NCBI GenBank assembly: GCA_015069295.1
Contig: SVIW01000014.1
Span: 1 to 39,071, forward strand
Direction of reading: 5' to 3'
Source of the DNA: Clostridiales bacterium
GTDB lineage: Bacteria > Bacillota > Clostridia > Christensenellales > Borkfalkiaceae
Length of the DNA: 39,071 nucleotides
Shown: positions 1 through 7,364 of the stretch, piece after piece
Position numbering within the stretch: the first letter of the stretch is position 1
Layout of the letters: every line of letters begins with the position of its first letter
The notes under the pieces: generated by a model
What the model saw: only the letters and a program-made list of their open reading frames with translations
Databases searched by the model: none
Told to the model about the DNA's origin: nothing
Position numbers and translations under genes: made by a program

Positions 1-23
1 CTAAAATGATGGTAGCAGTTCAT
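1..23 (-). CDS. 5' end of a gene cut by the window edge
   Basis: An ATG at 23-21 on the minus strand opens a frame reading Met-Asn-Cys-Tyr-His-His-Phe before the window ends. It has an AAGGAG-like ribosome binding site about 7 bases upstream (30-35) and a good promoter at 59-88. Only seven codons are visible, so the product cannot be named. The call rests on the promoter, ribosome binding site and start codon being in the right order and spacing. Confidence 0.45.
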
Positions 24-58
24 ATATTTCTCCTTGTTGTTTTTGTTGTGGTAGACTT

Positions 59-88
59 ATTATAACACGGATTTATATGAACTGTCAT
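59..88 (-). promoter_or_regulatory. Sigma-A type promoter for the truncated left-edge gene
   Basis: Read on the minus strand: ATGACA (88-83), an 18-base spacer, then TATAAT (64-59), about 36 bases before the ATG at 23. Five of six -35 bases and all six -10 bases match the consensus. Confidence 0.55.
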
Positions 89-285
89 TTTTTTATTAGG
101 GCGTTGCACTTGATAGTATAATTCAGCTATACCCGAAAATATATTATTATATATAATATATTCGACAAAACTTTTCGATTTCCTCTTTTTTTACGAAATT
201 TTTTAAGTTTTTTTGCTTTTTCCAGCTTTTACCCGCTTACAAACGCCCACGCTCTAAAAAATGCCCCGTACAGCTCTCCCACCTA
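89..285. other. AT-rich gene-free stretch
   Basis: No reading frame with a ribosome binding site was found here. The stretch is strongly AT-rich and holds an imperfect AT palindrome at 138-162 (10-bp arms, 5-base centre) about 50 bases upstream of the promoter at 59-88. It could be an UP-type or regulator-binding region, but composition alone could produce it. Confidence 0.4.
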
Positions 286-320
286 AAAACCGCCCGTTCC
301 AAAAATGAACGGGCGGTTTT
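286..320 (-). terminator. Intrinsic terminator after the zinc-ribbon membrane gene
   Basis: Perfect 14-bp arms (286-299 and 307-320) around a 7-base loop, GC-rich in the middle, followed on the minus strand by a run of T. It lies 13 bases after the stop codon at 334. Confidence 0.85.
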
Positions 321-333
321 CCTATTTAACCAT

Positions 334-783
334 TTAATCACAAAGCTGAAGTTCTATTTCTTCCATTAAAGTTTTCGAATTACATATTACAGGTTCCTCA
401 TCGCCATAAAAATTTTTAGGCAATTTTGATTTCACTTTATCAACGAGCGAATTGTACGTTCTTCCTAAAGTCGTACGCCCCCAATCGCTGTTATAAAGAA
501 TATGCTTTATCTTAAATTCCCACTTTTTACCACATTTGGGACATTCCGCGTAGTAATAAATATAACAGTAATATCTTATGGAAATGCTGTTACTACCGCG
601 CAAGGTTTCTTTTCTTAAATCCCCTACCGAAATCAATACGTCTTTCGTCCCCAATTCACCCTTGCAGGTCTTGCAAACAGTCCCAACGCCTTTCGCGCGA
701 CGGACACGGACAGCAATAAACCCCATCAACACGGCGATTGCAATAATCCCAACAACAATCACACCAACATAATCACCCGCCAT
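334..783 (-). CDS. Membrane-anchored zinc-ribbon protein of unknown function
   Basis: Encodes 149 residues from the ATG at 783, which has an AAAGGAG site 6-7 bases upstream; a longer in-frame start at 858 lies inside the promoter and is rejected. Residues 6-26 form one hydrophobic membrane segment followed by a basic stretch (RVRRAK), which suggests the rest is cytoplasmic. Two CxxC pairs (Cys37/Cys40 and Cys81/Cys84) look like the two halves of a zinc ribbon. The C-terminal 60 residues are polar with no recognised motif. It is divergent from a small XRE-type regulator and shares a control region with it. Function unknown; a regulatory or sensing role is only a guess from context. Confidence 0.7.
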   Translation of the reverse strand: MAGDYVGVIVVGIIAIAVLMGFIAVRVRRAKGVGTVCKTCKGELGTKDVLISVGDLRKETLRGSNSISIRYYCYIYYYAECPKCGKKWEFKIKHILYNSDWGRTTLGRTYNSLVDKVKSKLPKNFYGDEEPVICNSKTLMEEIELQLCD

Positions 784-809
784 ATACTTTCTCCTTTGTT
801 TTAAGCCGC

Positions 810-850
810 GTGGGCTATATATAAACCATATTGTATCATATATAGCCCAC
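810..850. promoter_or_regulatory. Perfect 13-bp inverted repeat, candidate operator
   Basis: GTGGGCTATATAT at 810-822 and its exact reverse complement at 838-850, separated by 15 bases. One arm sits inside the spacer of the minus-strand promoter at 830-858 and the other just downstream of its -10, so a bound dimer would block that promoter. The neighbouring XRE-type protein (909) is the obvious candidate ligand; that link is inference. Confidence 0.6.
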
Positions 851-858
851 TTTGTCAA
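830..858 (-). promoter_or_regulatory. Promoter of the zinc-ribbon membrane gene
   Basis: Minus strand TTGACA (858-853), 17-base spacer, TACAAT (835-830). The -35 is a perfect consensus match. Transcription should start near 823, about 40 bases before the ATG at 783. Confidence 0.75.
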
Positions 859-908
859 CAGGAAAACGGTATAATAATCTAAAAAGTTAAAATACTATTG
901 GGTGAAAT

Positions 909-1151
909 ATGAAAACTTACGCTGCCGTAAAAAACAGAATATTCGAGTTATTATATGAAAAAAAATTGTCCATTCATAAATTAGCAATCGATTCGGGGGT
1001 AGCGCCATCAACGATAAAAAATATTTTATACGGAAAAAGTCAAAACCCCGGTATCGTTACTATTAAAATGCTATGCGACGGAATGAATATTTCCTTAATT
1101 GAGTTTTTCAACACGGAAGAATTTAAAAACTTGCCCCAAGAATTAGAATAA
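909..1151 (+). CDS. Small XRE-family (Cro/C1-type) helix-turn-helix regulator
   Basis: Eighty residues consisting almost wholly of one Cro/C1-type DNA-binding domain: an opening helix (VKNRIFELLYEKKLSIHKLA), then the helix-turn-helix around DSGVAPSTIKNILYGKSQNPG, then IVTIKMLCDGMNISLIEFF, as usual in this family. No effector domain follows, so it should act as a small dimeric repressor or activator. A GGGTG-like ribosome binding site precedes the ATG. It is divergent from the zinc-ribbon membrane gene, with the inverted repeat 810-850 between them, and is the probable regulator of that pair. A TATAAT at 870-875 could be its -10 box but has no good -35 partner. Confidence 0.88.
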   Translation: MKTYAAVKNRIFELLYEKKLSIHKLAIDSGVAPSTIKNILYGKSQNPGIVTIKMLCDGMNISLIEFFNTEEFKNLPQELE

Positions 1152-1155
1152 ACAT

Positions 1156-1190
1156 AAAAAAATCGCTGAGGACTTCTCGGCGATTTTTTT
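1156..1190. terminator. Bidirectional terminator between convergent genes
   Basis: Arms 1156-1170 and 1176-1190 (one G-T wobble) around a 5-base loop, with A-run on the left and T-run on the right, so it can end transcripts from both the XRE gene and the acyltransferase gene. Confidence 0.85.
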
Positions 1191-1194
1191 GTTT

Positions 1195-2130
1195 TTAAGC
1201 ATCACAGCGTACAAGTACGCCCTCGTCGAAGATACTCCTTTCTATCCTTTGGATAGCCACGCCTTTTTCCTTTCCGTCCAAAGCGTTTTTTTCGTCGCAA
1301 GTATAGAAAAGTTTCGTCTTATACACCTCCTCGTATTTTGCTTTGCAAAGTTCGAACGCCGCGTTTTTCATCTGCTCCGCGCCCGCCTTTTCGGAAAGAG
1401 AAAAATCGGGATAAATCGGCGGCAAAATATGATAGGTCATACGCTGAATGGGATAGCCGTCTTTATCCAGCCTCTTATCGTCCGTCATCGTAATAAAACT
1501 GGGCAAAACGGGCACGCCCGCACGATACGCCATTTTAAACGCGCCTATCTTGAAAGGACGGGGCTTTTTATAGTTCCACCACATACCTTGTTCGGGATAA
1601 ATCAGCACCGTTTCTCCGCGCTTTAAAAGGACGTTGACCGCCGACATAAACTTCATCATCGTGCGGCGGTTGGAAGAGAGCGGCAAAGTATTGCAATGCC
1701 GAAAAAAATACCCGTATAATCCGGGGAAATTGGTGTAATTGCCCTCGCGAATCACTTTATAAAGCTCCTTTTTGGGCATTGAGTCCTTAATACAGTGATA
1801 GACGACGTAATTATCAAACGGCGAAAAATGATTGCAAATAATTACCGCGCCGTCTTTTAGCGCGGAAAGACGTTCTTTCCCCGTTACCCCCTCGATGACG
1901 AGACGTTTCTTTTTGATTTGCCGCAAAAAATACCGATTGGCGAAGAAATTGGCAATCCGCTTGCCTAAACGACTTAAAAATTTTTCGTAAAGATAATCGA
2001 CCTGATGGGGCAACAGCTCAGGGGCGGCGGGATCGTTTTCCACGTCCTTGTCAAACCAGCCTTTTTTTTCGTATTCGGCAATTCGGTTTAACACCTCTTG
2101 CCTCCCTTTTGATATTTTCATCTCGTCCAT
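1195..2130 (-). CDS. PlsC-like 1-acyl-glycerol-3-phosphate acyltransferase family protein
   Basis: 311 residues. The middle holds the acyltransferase signature NHFSPFD (the HX4D catalytic motif) and, about 90 residues later, YPEQGMWW, corresponding to the FPEG substrate-binding block. The family transfers acyl groups to lysophosphatidate or related lysolipids at the inner face of the membrane. An N-terminal extension of about 75 residues and a C-terminal tail of about 70 residues flank the domain, making it longer than a minimal PlsC. The ATG at 2130 follows an AAGGAG site. It lies 18 bases after a family 8 glycosyltransferase, so the two are probably one operon; together they suggest modification of a membrane or envelope glycolipid. 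Exact acceptor unknown. Confidence 0.85.
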   Translation of the reverse strand: MDEMKISKGRQEVLNRIAEYEKKGWFDKDVENDPAAPELLPHQVDYLYEKFLSRLGKRIANFFANRYFLRQIKKKRLVIEGVTGKERLSALKDGAVIICNHFSPFDNYVVYHCIKDSMPKKELYKVIREGNYTNFPGLYGYFFRHCNTLPLSSNRRTMMKFMSAVNVLLKRGETVLIYPEQGMWWNYKKPRPFKIGAFKMAYRAGVPVLPSFITMTDDKRLDKDGYPIQRMTYHILPPIYPDFSLSEKAGAEQMKNAAFELCKAKYEEVYKTKLFYTCDEKNALDGKEKGVAIQRIERSIFDEGVLVRCDA

Positions 2131-2148
2131 GGTAGTCTCCTTTCTCTT

Positions 2149-3213
2149 TTAACCAATCTTTCCGTACCGTTTTCCGTACACCTTAAAATACCCGTCCTCT
2201 CTTGCAATTTCTTTCTCCGCCAAAGCCTTTAAATTTTTTTCCACCAATTTGTCCTTTTCCATATCCGCCTTGCTTGCGCCGTCGAACATTTTTTTAATAT
2301 ACCCGTAAAACTCCGTCTTTTTCGCATACTCCCAAAAATATTCTTGATAGGGAATATCCGAATATCGCCAAGGCTTCCAAGTCATCAAATAATGCACGAT
2401 TCGCAAATCCTCTCTCGGTAAAATATCGGGTGCGACGGGGGTTTTATTCCAAGCCCTCGGCAAGCGCAACACCCTATCTTGACAAAGCACGTTCAAATAA
2501 TCCTCGTCCTGTATCACTTTAAATTTGTATTTTTCGAGCAAATCGGCAAACTGCCCGTAAAAATTTTCCTCGCGAAAGGCTTTCAAATTCAAAAGCAACA
2601 CCCCCGCGTTGAAAAAATAATCGGGATCAAGCCCGCCCAATTCGGCAACGTAACGCTTATACACCTCAAAGCTGTTTACCCCCTCGCAAGGCGCGCCCGC
2701 CAGCAGATTATCACCCAGCTCGTAGGCGTATAGCTCGCTGATATCCCCCAAAACGACGGTGTCGCAATCGAGATAGATCGCCTTATCGTATAAGGGGAAC
2801 ATCTCCGCGATGAACATACGGAAATAGGTGGTGCAGGTATAATAATCGCGGATGTGCAAACGATGGGCTATCCCTTTCAATCTTTCCGTTACGTCCACGA
2901 AAGAAAGGGTAAAACCCGCCCTCGAATAGCGTAAAATTTTTGCCATAAAATCCTCTCGCAAGCCCGAATGTAAAACGTAGATTTCGTATTCGTATTCGCG
3001 GGAAGAGTTTTCCAAAATCGATTCTAAAGTTAAGGACAAAAAGGGCAAATAATTATCGTCCGTCGCAAAAAACAAGGGAATCCGCCCTTTTTTTGCCCTT
3101 TCTTTCTCCTCGTTATGATATCCACGCAAGGACTTGCCCCGCTCTGCGCGCGCAGGGGTATGCAAAGATACGTCCGCCTCGTTCCACCCTCTTCTATACA
3201 GTTTTTCTTTCAT
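2149..3213 (-). CDS. Family 8 (LgtC/gspA-like) glycosyltransferase
   Basis: 354 residues. The GT8 fold is marked by IPLFFATDDNYLPFLSLTL near residue 46 (nucleotide-sugar entry), YLDCDT (the DXD metal site), FNAGVLLLNL, and QDEDYLNVL. A charged region of about 45 residues precedes the domain. No membrane segment is evident, so the enzyme is likely cytoplasmic, using a UDP-sugar to glycosylate a lipid or polysaccharide precursor. The ATG at 3213 follows AAAGGGGG. It is cotranscribed with the PlsC-like gene. Donor and acceptor cannot be read from the sequence. No clear consensus promoter was found in 3214-3348. Confidence 0.85.
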   Translation of the reverse strand: MKEKLYRRGWNEADVSLHTPARAERGKSLRGYHNEEKERAKKGRIPLFFATDDNYLPFLSLTLESILENSSREYEYEIYVLHSGLREDFMAKILRYSRAGFTLSFVDVTERLKGIAHRLHIRDYYTCTTYFRMFIAEMFPLYDKAIYLDCDTVVLGDISELYAYELGDNLLAGAPCEGVNSFEVYKRYVAELGGLDPDYFFNAGVLLLNLKAFREENFYGQFADLLEKYKFKVIQDEDYLNVLCQDRVLRLPRAWNKTPVAPDILPREDLRIVHYLMTWKPWRYSDIPYQEYFWEYAKKTEFYGYIKKMFDGASKADMEKDKLVEKNLKALAEKEIAREDGYFKVYGKRYGKIG

Positions 3214-3348
3214 TGTGCCCCCTTTCTCGCGTCCTTTTTAAAGTCTCTTCGCAAACTTTATAACGGTTTCTTTCCTTTTTTCCCTTTTTTCACTCCGTCT
3301 ATACCAAATCCCCCTTATTTTTCCGACGAAACCTTTTCAAAGCACAAA

Positions 3349-3372
3349 AAAAGACGGTCAAAGCCGTCTTTT
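3349..3372 (-). terminator. Intrinsic terminator after the PhnP-like gene
   Basis: Arms AAAAGACGG and CCGTCTTTT around 6 bases, with seven T on the minus strand after the stem. It ends the transcript of the gene at 3400. Confidence 0.85.
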
Positions 3373-3399
3373 GTATATATCGTTTCTATTCCGTTTCGT

Positions 3400-4257
3400 T
3401 TATATTTCTATTTCCATACCGTCGTAAGCGGGTAGATATCCATACTCTTTTTTTGCCCTTTCCAGGTTTTCTTTTAAGGGTGAATTGTTATGCGAATAGT
3501 GCGTGATTGCGTACACGGTGCCCTCGTTTACGATTTTTCGCCTCAACATTTCCTCTTGTGTAGCGCGATTGTCTTCCAAGCCCATATGCCGAGAAATATT
3601 CCCTGCAGTATGAAAAAGAAAGGTACAATCGAAGGTTACGAAATCCACCGTCTTTCCCTTTTTAGAAAGGTAGGTTTGCAAATACGCAAATAACGTTTCA
3701 TCTATCCGCCCCGTATCGCAAAGATGCAAATAGGTCTTTTTCCCCTTTTCCAAAAGATAGACGTACGCTTGTTCCGTCTTGCTGTGCTGGGCGGGCAGTG
3801 CGGTTGCCGTGTATTCGTTCTTCTCCCCAAACGAAAAAGGGACGAACGGCTGTACTTCTTTTACGCTGATCGTTTTTGCAACCTCTTCCCGAAGCTCCCT
3901 TTTCGTACACTCGTCAAACACCCTTTTTACTTCGGCGTTCCCGTAAATTTCCAAGGGCTTGTCCACGGGCGAACAATATTTGTACCCGCGCAAAATAAAA
4001 TCGTGCGCGTAAAAATGGTCCATATGGCTGTGCGTTATCAAAAGATAGCGCAGCTTTGAAAGCTCTACGCCAAACCGCAGCGAATGATAATAGGCGTCGG
4101 GCGGATAATCGATCCCCACCTTTTCGTCGATTAAAAGCTGCGAACGGGTATGGTACTCGCTTTCCCCCCGCTTTCTAATTTCGCTGCAAACGGGGCATTG
4201 ACAATATACGGCGGGCACGCCCTCTGCCGCGCCCGTTCCTAAAAACCAAAGCTTCAT
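3400..4257 (-). CDS. Metallo-beta-lactamase fold hydrolase, PhnP-like
   Basis: 285 residues. The first strand GTGAAEGVPAVYCQCPVC carries the cysteine cluster that PhnP-type enzymes use for a structural zinc, and THSHMDH is the HxHxDH catalytic metal site. Further ligands are visible in LPAQHSK, LCDTG and ITHYSHNN. PhnP itself is a cyclic phosphodiesterase; members outside phn operons are often of unknown substrate, and no phosphonate genes are present here. The start ATG at 4257 has a GGGGGCG site. It follows dtd by 11 bases and is probably cotranscribed with it. Confidence 0.85.
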   Translation of the reverse strand: MKLWFLGTGAAEGVPAVYCQCPVCSEIRKRGESEYHTRSQLLIDEKVGIDYPPDAYYHSLRFGVELSKLRYLLITHSHMDHFYAHDFILRGYKYCSPVDKPLEIYGNAEVKRVFDECTKRELREEVAKTISVKEVQPFVPFSFGEKNEYTATALPAQHSKTEQAYVYLLEKGKKTYLHLCDTGRIDETLFAYLQTYLSKKGKTVDFVTFDCTFLFHTAGNISRHMGLEDNRATQEEMLRRKIVNEGTVYAITHYSHNNSPLKENLERAKKEYGYLPAYDGMEIEI

Positions 4258-4268
4258 CTTTCGCCCCC

Positions 4269-4706
4269 TTACGCCTCTATGAAAATAGTAACGGGACCGT
4301 CGTTTTCCTGCCGAATCTGCATATCCGCGCCGAACACCCCTTTCTTGACCGTTACCCCGTGCGCTTGAAGAGCTTGCACGGCGTATTCGTATAACGGCTC
4401 TGCTTTTTCAGGACGTTCCGCCAAGGTGAAACTGGGTCTATTCCCGTGCGACGTATCGCCGTACAAAGTAAATTGCGACACCAATAACACTTCGCCGCCG
4501 ACGTCTTTGACGGAAAGGTTCATTTTGCCGTTTTCGTCCTCAAAAACACGCAAGGCAGCAATCTTTTTCGCCAAATACTCCGCCTCTTTTTCGCTATCGC
4601 CGACCTTTACCCCCAAAAACACCGTCAAGCCGAAGGGGATTTCAGAAATCAACCGTCCGTCCACGGAAAGGGAAGTATATTTTACCCGTTGCACCACTGC
4701 TTTCAT
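4269..4706 (-). CDS. dtd: D-aminoacyl-tRNA deacylase
   Basis: 145 residues starting MKAVVQRV at 4706, where a GAGG site sits 6 bases upstream; an in-frame ATG 10 codons earlier falls inside the preceding terminator and is rejected. The family blocks are present: SQFTLYGD (catalytic Ser-Gln-Phe motif), HGNRPSF, and the C-terminal NDGPVTIFI containing the Gly-Pro motif that rejects L-amino acids. The enzyme hydrolyses D-aminoacyl-tRNA and misacylated glycyl-tRNA-Ala, recycling tRNA. It lies between efp and the PhnP-like gene, all in one direction, but the efp terminator intervenes. Confidence 0.95.
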   Translation of the reverse strand: MKAVVQRVKYTSLSVDGRLISEIPFGLTVFLGVKVGDSEKEAEYLAKKIAALRVFEDENGKMNLSVKDVGGEVLLVSQFTLYGDTSHGNRPSFTLAERPEKAEPLYEYAVQALQAHGVTVKKGVFGADMQIRQENDGPVTIFIEA

Positions 4707-4722
4707 CGTATACCTCAAAAAC

Positions 4723-4747
4723 AAAACGCAGGACACGCCTGCGTTTT
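4723..4747 (-). terminator. Intrinsic terminator after efp
   Basis: Perfect 10-bp arms (4723-4732, 4738-4747) with a 5-base loop, followed on the minus strand by TTTTGTTTTT that runs directly into the ribosome binding site of dtd. dtd expression must therefore come from read-through or from a promoter not recognised here. Confidence 0.8.
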
Positions 4748-4773
4748 GCGTTGTTTTTCTTTTGTACCTAAAA

Positions 4774-5337
4774 TTAAACGCGGCTCATATATTCGCCCGT
4801 TCTCGTATCGATACGAATGGTTTCGCCTTCTTCTACGAACATAGGAACTTGAATAATCGCACCCGTTTCTACTTTTGCGTTCTTCATAACGTTGGTTGCG
4901 GTATTGCCCTTTACGCCGGGTTCCGCTTCGATAACTTTGAGTTCAACGAAGTTTTCAGGTTCGACGGAGAACGCCTTGCCGTACAAGAATTTCACGGTAA
5001 CGGTATCGTTTTCCTTGATGTATTTAAGCGCTTCTTCTACCTGATCGTACGCAAGCATTTCTTGGTTGTATTCTTCGTCCATAAATACGTAGAATTCGCC
5101 GTCATAGTACGAATAGGTCATCTTCTTCGTTTCTACCTGCGCCGTTTCCAACTTGGTCGTAGGGTTAAACGTTTCGTTGGACAATACCTGACCCGTAACA
5201 ACGTTCTTCAAGGTCGTTCTTACGAACGCCGCACCCTTACCGGGTTTTACGTGTTGGAAGTCCGTAACGGTGTACACGCCGCTTTTATATTCGAAGGTTA
5301 CGCCTTTACGAATGTCGCCTGCCAAAATCTGTGCCAT
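4774..5337 (-). CDS. efp: Translation elongation factor P
   Basis: 187 residues, the normal full length for EF-P, with the three beta-barrel domains. The N-terminal KOW-like domain carries VKPGKGAAF, where the Lys of PGKG (residue 34) is the tip residue placed next to the peptidyl-transferase centre and modified in many bacteria. The central domain holds [10 protein letters not shown] and the C-terminal domain ends GEYMSRV. EF-P rescues ribosomes stalled at consecutive prolines, which is relevant to the Pro-Glu stalk encoded at 36137. It is 36 bases after the M24 aminopeptidase gene, the same order as yqhT-efp in Bacillus. No modification enzyme gene is nearby. Confidence 0.97.
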   Translation of the reverse strand: MAQILAGDIRKGVTFEYKSGVYTVTDFQHVKPGKGAAFVRTTLKNVVTGQVLSNETFNPTTKLETAQVETKKMTYSYYDGEFYVFMDEEYNQEMLAYDQVEEALKYIKENDTVTVKFLYGKAFSVEPENFVELKVIEAEPGVKGNTATNVMKNAKVETGAIIQVPMFVEEGETIRIDTRTGEYMSRV

Positions 5338-5373
5338 AATTTTTCTCCTTATGTCCTAAATATTTTTTTCTTT

Positions 5374-6429
5374 TTATAAAATGACGAGTTCTCTATCCGT
5401 TAAGGACATAAAACTGTGCACTTTTCCGTTTTTCAAAGTTACCGTATCTTCAATACGGATCCCGTATTTGCCCGCCTCGTAAACGCCGGGCTCGTCCGAA
5501 AACACCATACCGTTTTCCAAAACTTTATCGCTTTTGGGACTAACCGCGGGATATTCGTGTACGTTCAACCCGATACCGTGTCCAAGCGAATGGGTAAACA
5601 ACCCGCCGTAGCCTTGCTCTTGCAAATAATTTCTTGCAATTCCGTCCGCTTCTTTACCCGTCATACCCGCCGTGATTTTCTCTTTTGCGAGCTCGTGCGC
5701 TTTTAAAACGCAAGCATACGCCTTTTTAAACGTCTCGTGTTTTCCATCGTCGCCAAAGAGGAAGGTGCGGGTAATATCCGAGCAATACCCGTTGACGCGA
5801 CAACCGAAATCAATCAAAATTTCGTCGCCGAATTTGAGTTTCGTCAACCCCGTTTCGTGGTGCGGAACCGCTGCGTGCGCGCCAAACGCCACGATCGTAT
5901 CAAACGACAAGCCCTGCGCGCCCCTTTTGCGCATTTCGTATTCGAGAAGCGCAGCGACCTCCGTCTCCGTCATTCCCTCTTTAATCTGCGGTAACAACGC
6001 GTTAAAGGCAAGCTCTGCAATTTCACAAGCCTTTGCGATATTGTCAAGCTCCCAATCGTTTTTCACCGACATTGCCTTGTCGTACGCGGCGTCGATATTC
6101 TGTAATTTCACCCCAGCCTCTAAAAGGGTAAGATATTCTGCGTGGGTGGTCTGCTGAAAAGAAATACCAACGCTTTCGCAGGCAGAAAGTCTTTTCAAAA
6201 TTTCTTCCTGGTTATAGAGCACGGGGGTTACGTCGGTACCCTGCAGAAATTTTTCCGCCGCCTCCATATACCGCATATCGGTATAGAGGGTAGTTCCCGT
6301 CTTATCGACGATCGCCAAACCGTTCTCCGCCTCAATGCCCGTGAGATAGCGAAGTTGATACGAACACGAGGTAACAACCGCCTCGCAATCGGATAACTCC
6401 AATACTCTTTTTCCGTTCGTATAAACCAT
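5374..6429 (-). CDS. pepP: M24B family Xaa-Pro aminopeptidase
   Basis: 351 residues. The N-terminal half is the creatinase-like domain (TSCSYQLRYLTGIEAENGLA), the C-terminal half the pita-bread metallopeptidase. The five metal ligands can be placed: Asp in LIDFGC and in CSDITRTF, His in HSLGHGIGLNVHEYP, Glu in DEPGVY and Glu in GIRIEDT. The enzyme removes N-terminal residues preceding proline in the cytoplasm. It is the first gene of a pair with efp, downstream of a strong promoter (6451-6479). Exact specificity (aminopeptidase or dipeptidase) is not certain; the length and the efp linkage favour the YqhT-type aminopeptidase. Confidence 0.92.
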   Translation of the reverse strand: MVYTNGKRVLELSDCEAVVTSCSYQLRYLTGIEAENGLAIVDKTGTTLYTDMRYMEAAEKFLQGTDVTPVLYNQEEILKRLSACESVGISFQQTTHAEYLTLLEAGVKLQNIDAAYDKAMSVKNDWELDNIAKACEIAELAFNALLPQIKEGMTETEVAALLEYEMRKRGAQGLSFDTIVAFGAHAAVPHHETGLTKLKFGDEILIDFGCRVNGYCSDITRTFLFGDDGKHETFKKAYACVLKAHELAKEKITAGMTGKEADGIARNYLQEQGYGGLFTHSLGHGIGLNVHEYPAVSPKSDKVLENGMVFSDEPGVYEAGKYGIRIEDTVTLKNGKVHSFMSLTDRELVIL

Positions 6430-6450
6430 CGCAAACTCCCTATTTTCTAT

Positions 6451-6479
6451 ATTGTAGCAAAAAAAATGTCTTTCGTCAA
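6451..6479 (-). promoter_or_regulatory. Promoter of the aminopeptidase-efp operon
   Basis: Minus strand TTGACG (6479-6474), 17-base spacer, TACAAT (6456-6451), about 22 bases before the start codon at 6429. Confidence 0.75.
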
Positions 6480-6518
6480 GTATACGGCGGTATTTTCCCC
6501 TATCAAAGAGGAGTTTTT

Positions 6519-7364
6519 TTACAGATTTGTATAAATCCGCTTCATTTCCTCGGCTTCTTCTATCTGTTTCCCCGCCGATTCGCTGACGATATACGGGGTC
6601 AAGCCCAAATCCTTCAACGCCACCGCCAAGGGATAAAAATCCGGACCGTAAATTTCGTCCTCGAAAGTAAGGTGCTTAATTTCCCCTTTCGCCGAATACA
6701 TAATTTTAGAAAAATGCACGTGCAGCTTTTGCATTTTTTCCATTCCCAATTCGTCAATCATATATGAAAGGCGGGATTTGTAATCGTCCGCGGTTTTCAA
6801 CGAGCCCTGCTCGCGCGCGTTGATATGCCCGAAATCGACGCAAGGTACGAACACGGGGTCGATTTTGCAAAACCGCACGATTTCTTCCACCGTGCCAATC
6901 TGCGCCAATTTCCCCATCGTTTCGGGACAAAACAGCATATCTTGCATATCGTTAAGATAAATATATTCACGCAAAGTCTGCAAACGGCGCTCCGTTAAGG
7001 CAACCGCCTCTTCGCGGCTTGCTTTGCCCTGCGCGGCGGGATGGAAAACCACCCGTTTCCCGCCCATATTCTTCAAAGCCCGCGCCGTATCCAAAACATA
7101 GCCGTAAGATTTCGCCGCCATTTCGTCGTCGGGGTTGGCAAAATTGATAAAGTACGGCGCGTGCGCGGAAATCTCTACCCCCGAAGCGGCAAACGCCTCG
7201 CCGATAGAAAACGCCTTTGCCTCCGTCATACGCACGCCCCTGCCAAACGAATATTCAAAGCAATCTAAGCCGCGGTTTTTTACGAAATCCGCCGCCTCTT
7301 CCGTATGCGAAAACCCTTCCGCGTAAAAACTTTCGCTGTTTCCGCTCGGTCCAAATTTAATCAT
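6519..7364 (-). CDS. Endonuclease IV-like (AP endonuclease family 2) TIM-barrel protein
   Basis: 281 residues from the ATG at 7364, which has GGAGGG 9 bases upstream; a GTG two codons earlier is too close to that site. It overlaps the ribF stop by 8 bases. Most metal ligands of endonuclease IV can be matched: His in SAHAPYF, His in VFHPAAQG, Glu in CPETMG, Asp and His in CVDFGHI, His in LHVHFSK, and Glu in VSESAG. At the Asp-x-His pair the protein reads EIKH, so the Asp seems displaced or replaced. Either it is an AP-site repair nuclease or a relative with altered chemistry. It is the last gene of the pheS operon. Confidence 0.72.
   Translation of the reverse strand: MIKFGPSGNSESFYAEGFSHTEEAADFVKNRGLDCFEYSFGRGVRMTEAKAFSIGEAFAASGVEISAHAPYFINFANPDDEMAAKSYGYVLDTARALKNMGGKRVVFHPAAQGKASREEAVALTERRLQTLREYIYLNDMQDMLFCPETMGKLAQIGTVEEIVRFCKIDPVFVPCVDFGHINAREQGSLKTADDYKSRLSYMIDELGMEKMQKLHVHFSKIMYSAKGEIKHLTFEDEIYGPDFYPLAVALKDLGLTPYIVSESAGKQIEEAEEMKRIYTNL

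Noticed and set aside
852-875. Plus-strand promoter TTGTCA with TATAAT for the XRE gene
   Set aside because: The spacer is only 12 bases; the TTGTCA overlaps the -35 of the opposite strand. The -10 may still be used with another -35.
4426-5379. Plus-strand open frame of 317 codons
   Set aside because: Antisense to dtd and efp, both clearly coding; no family features.
6484-6518. Terminator after the endonuclease IV-like gene
   Set aside because: The stem is short with mismatches and the T-run is on the opposite strand; not convincing.
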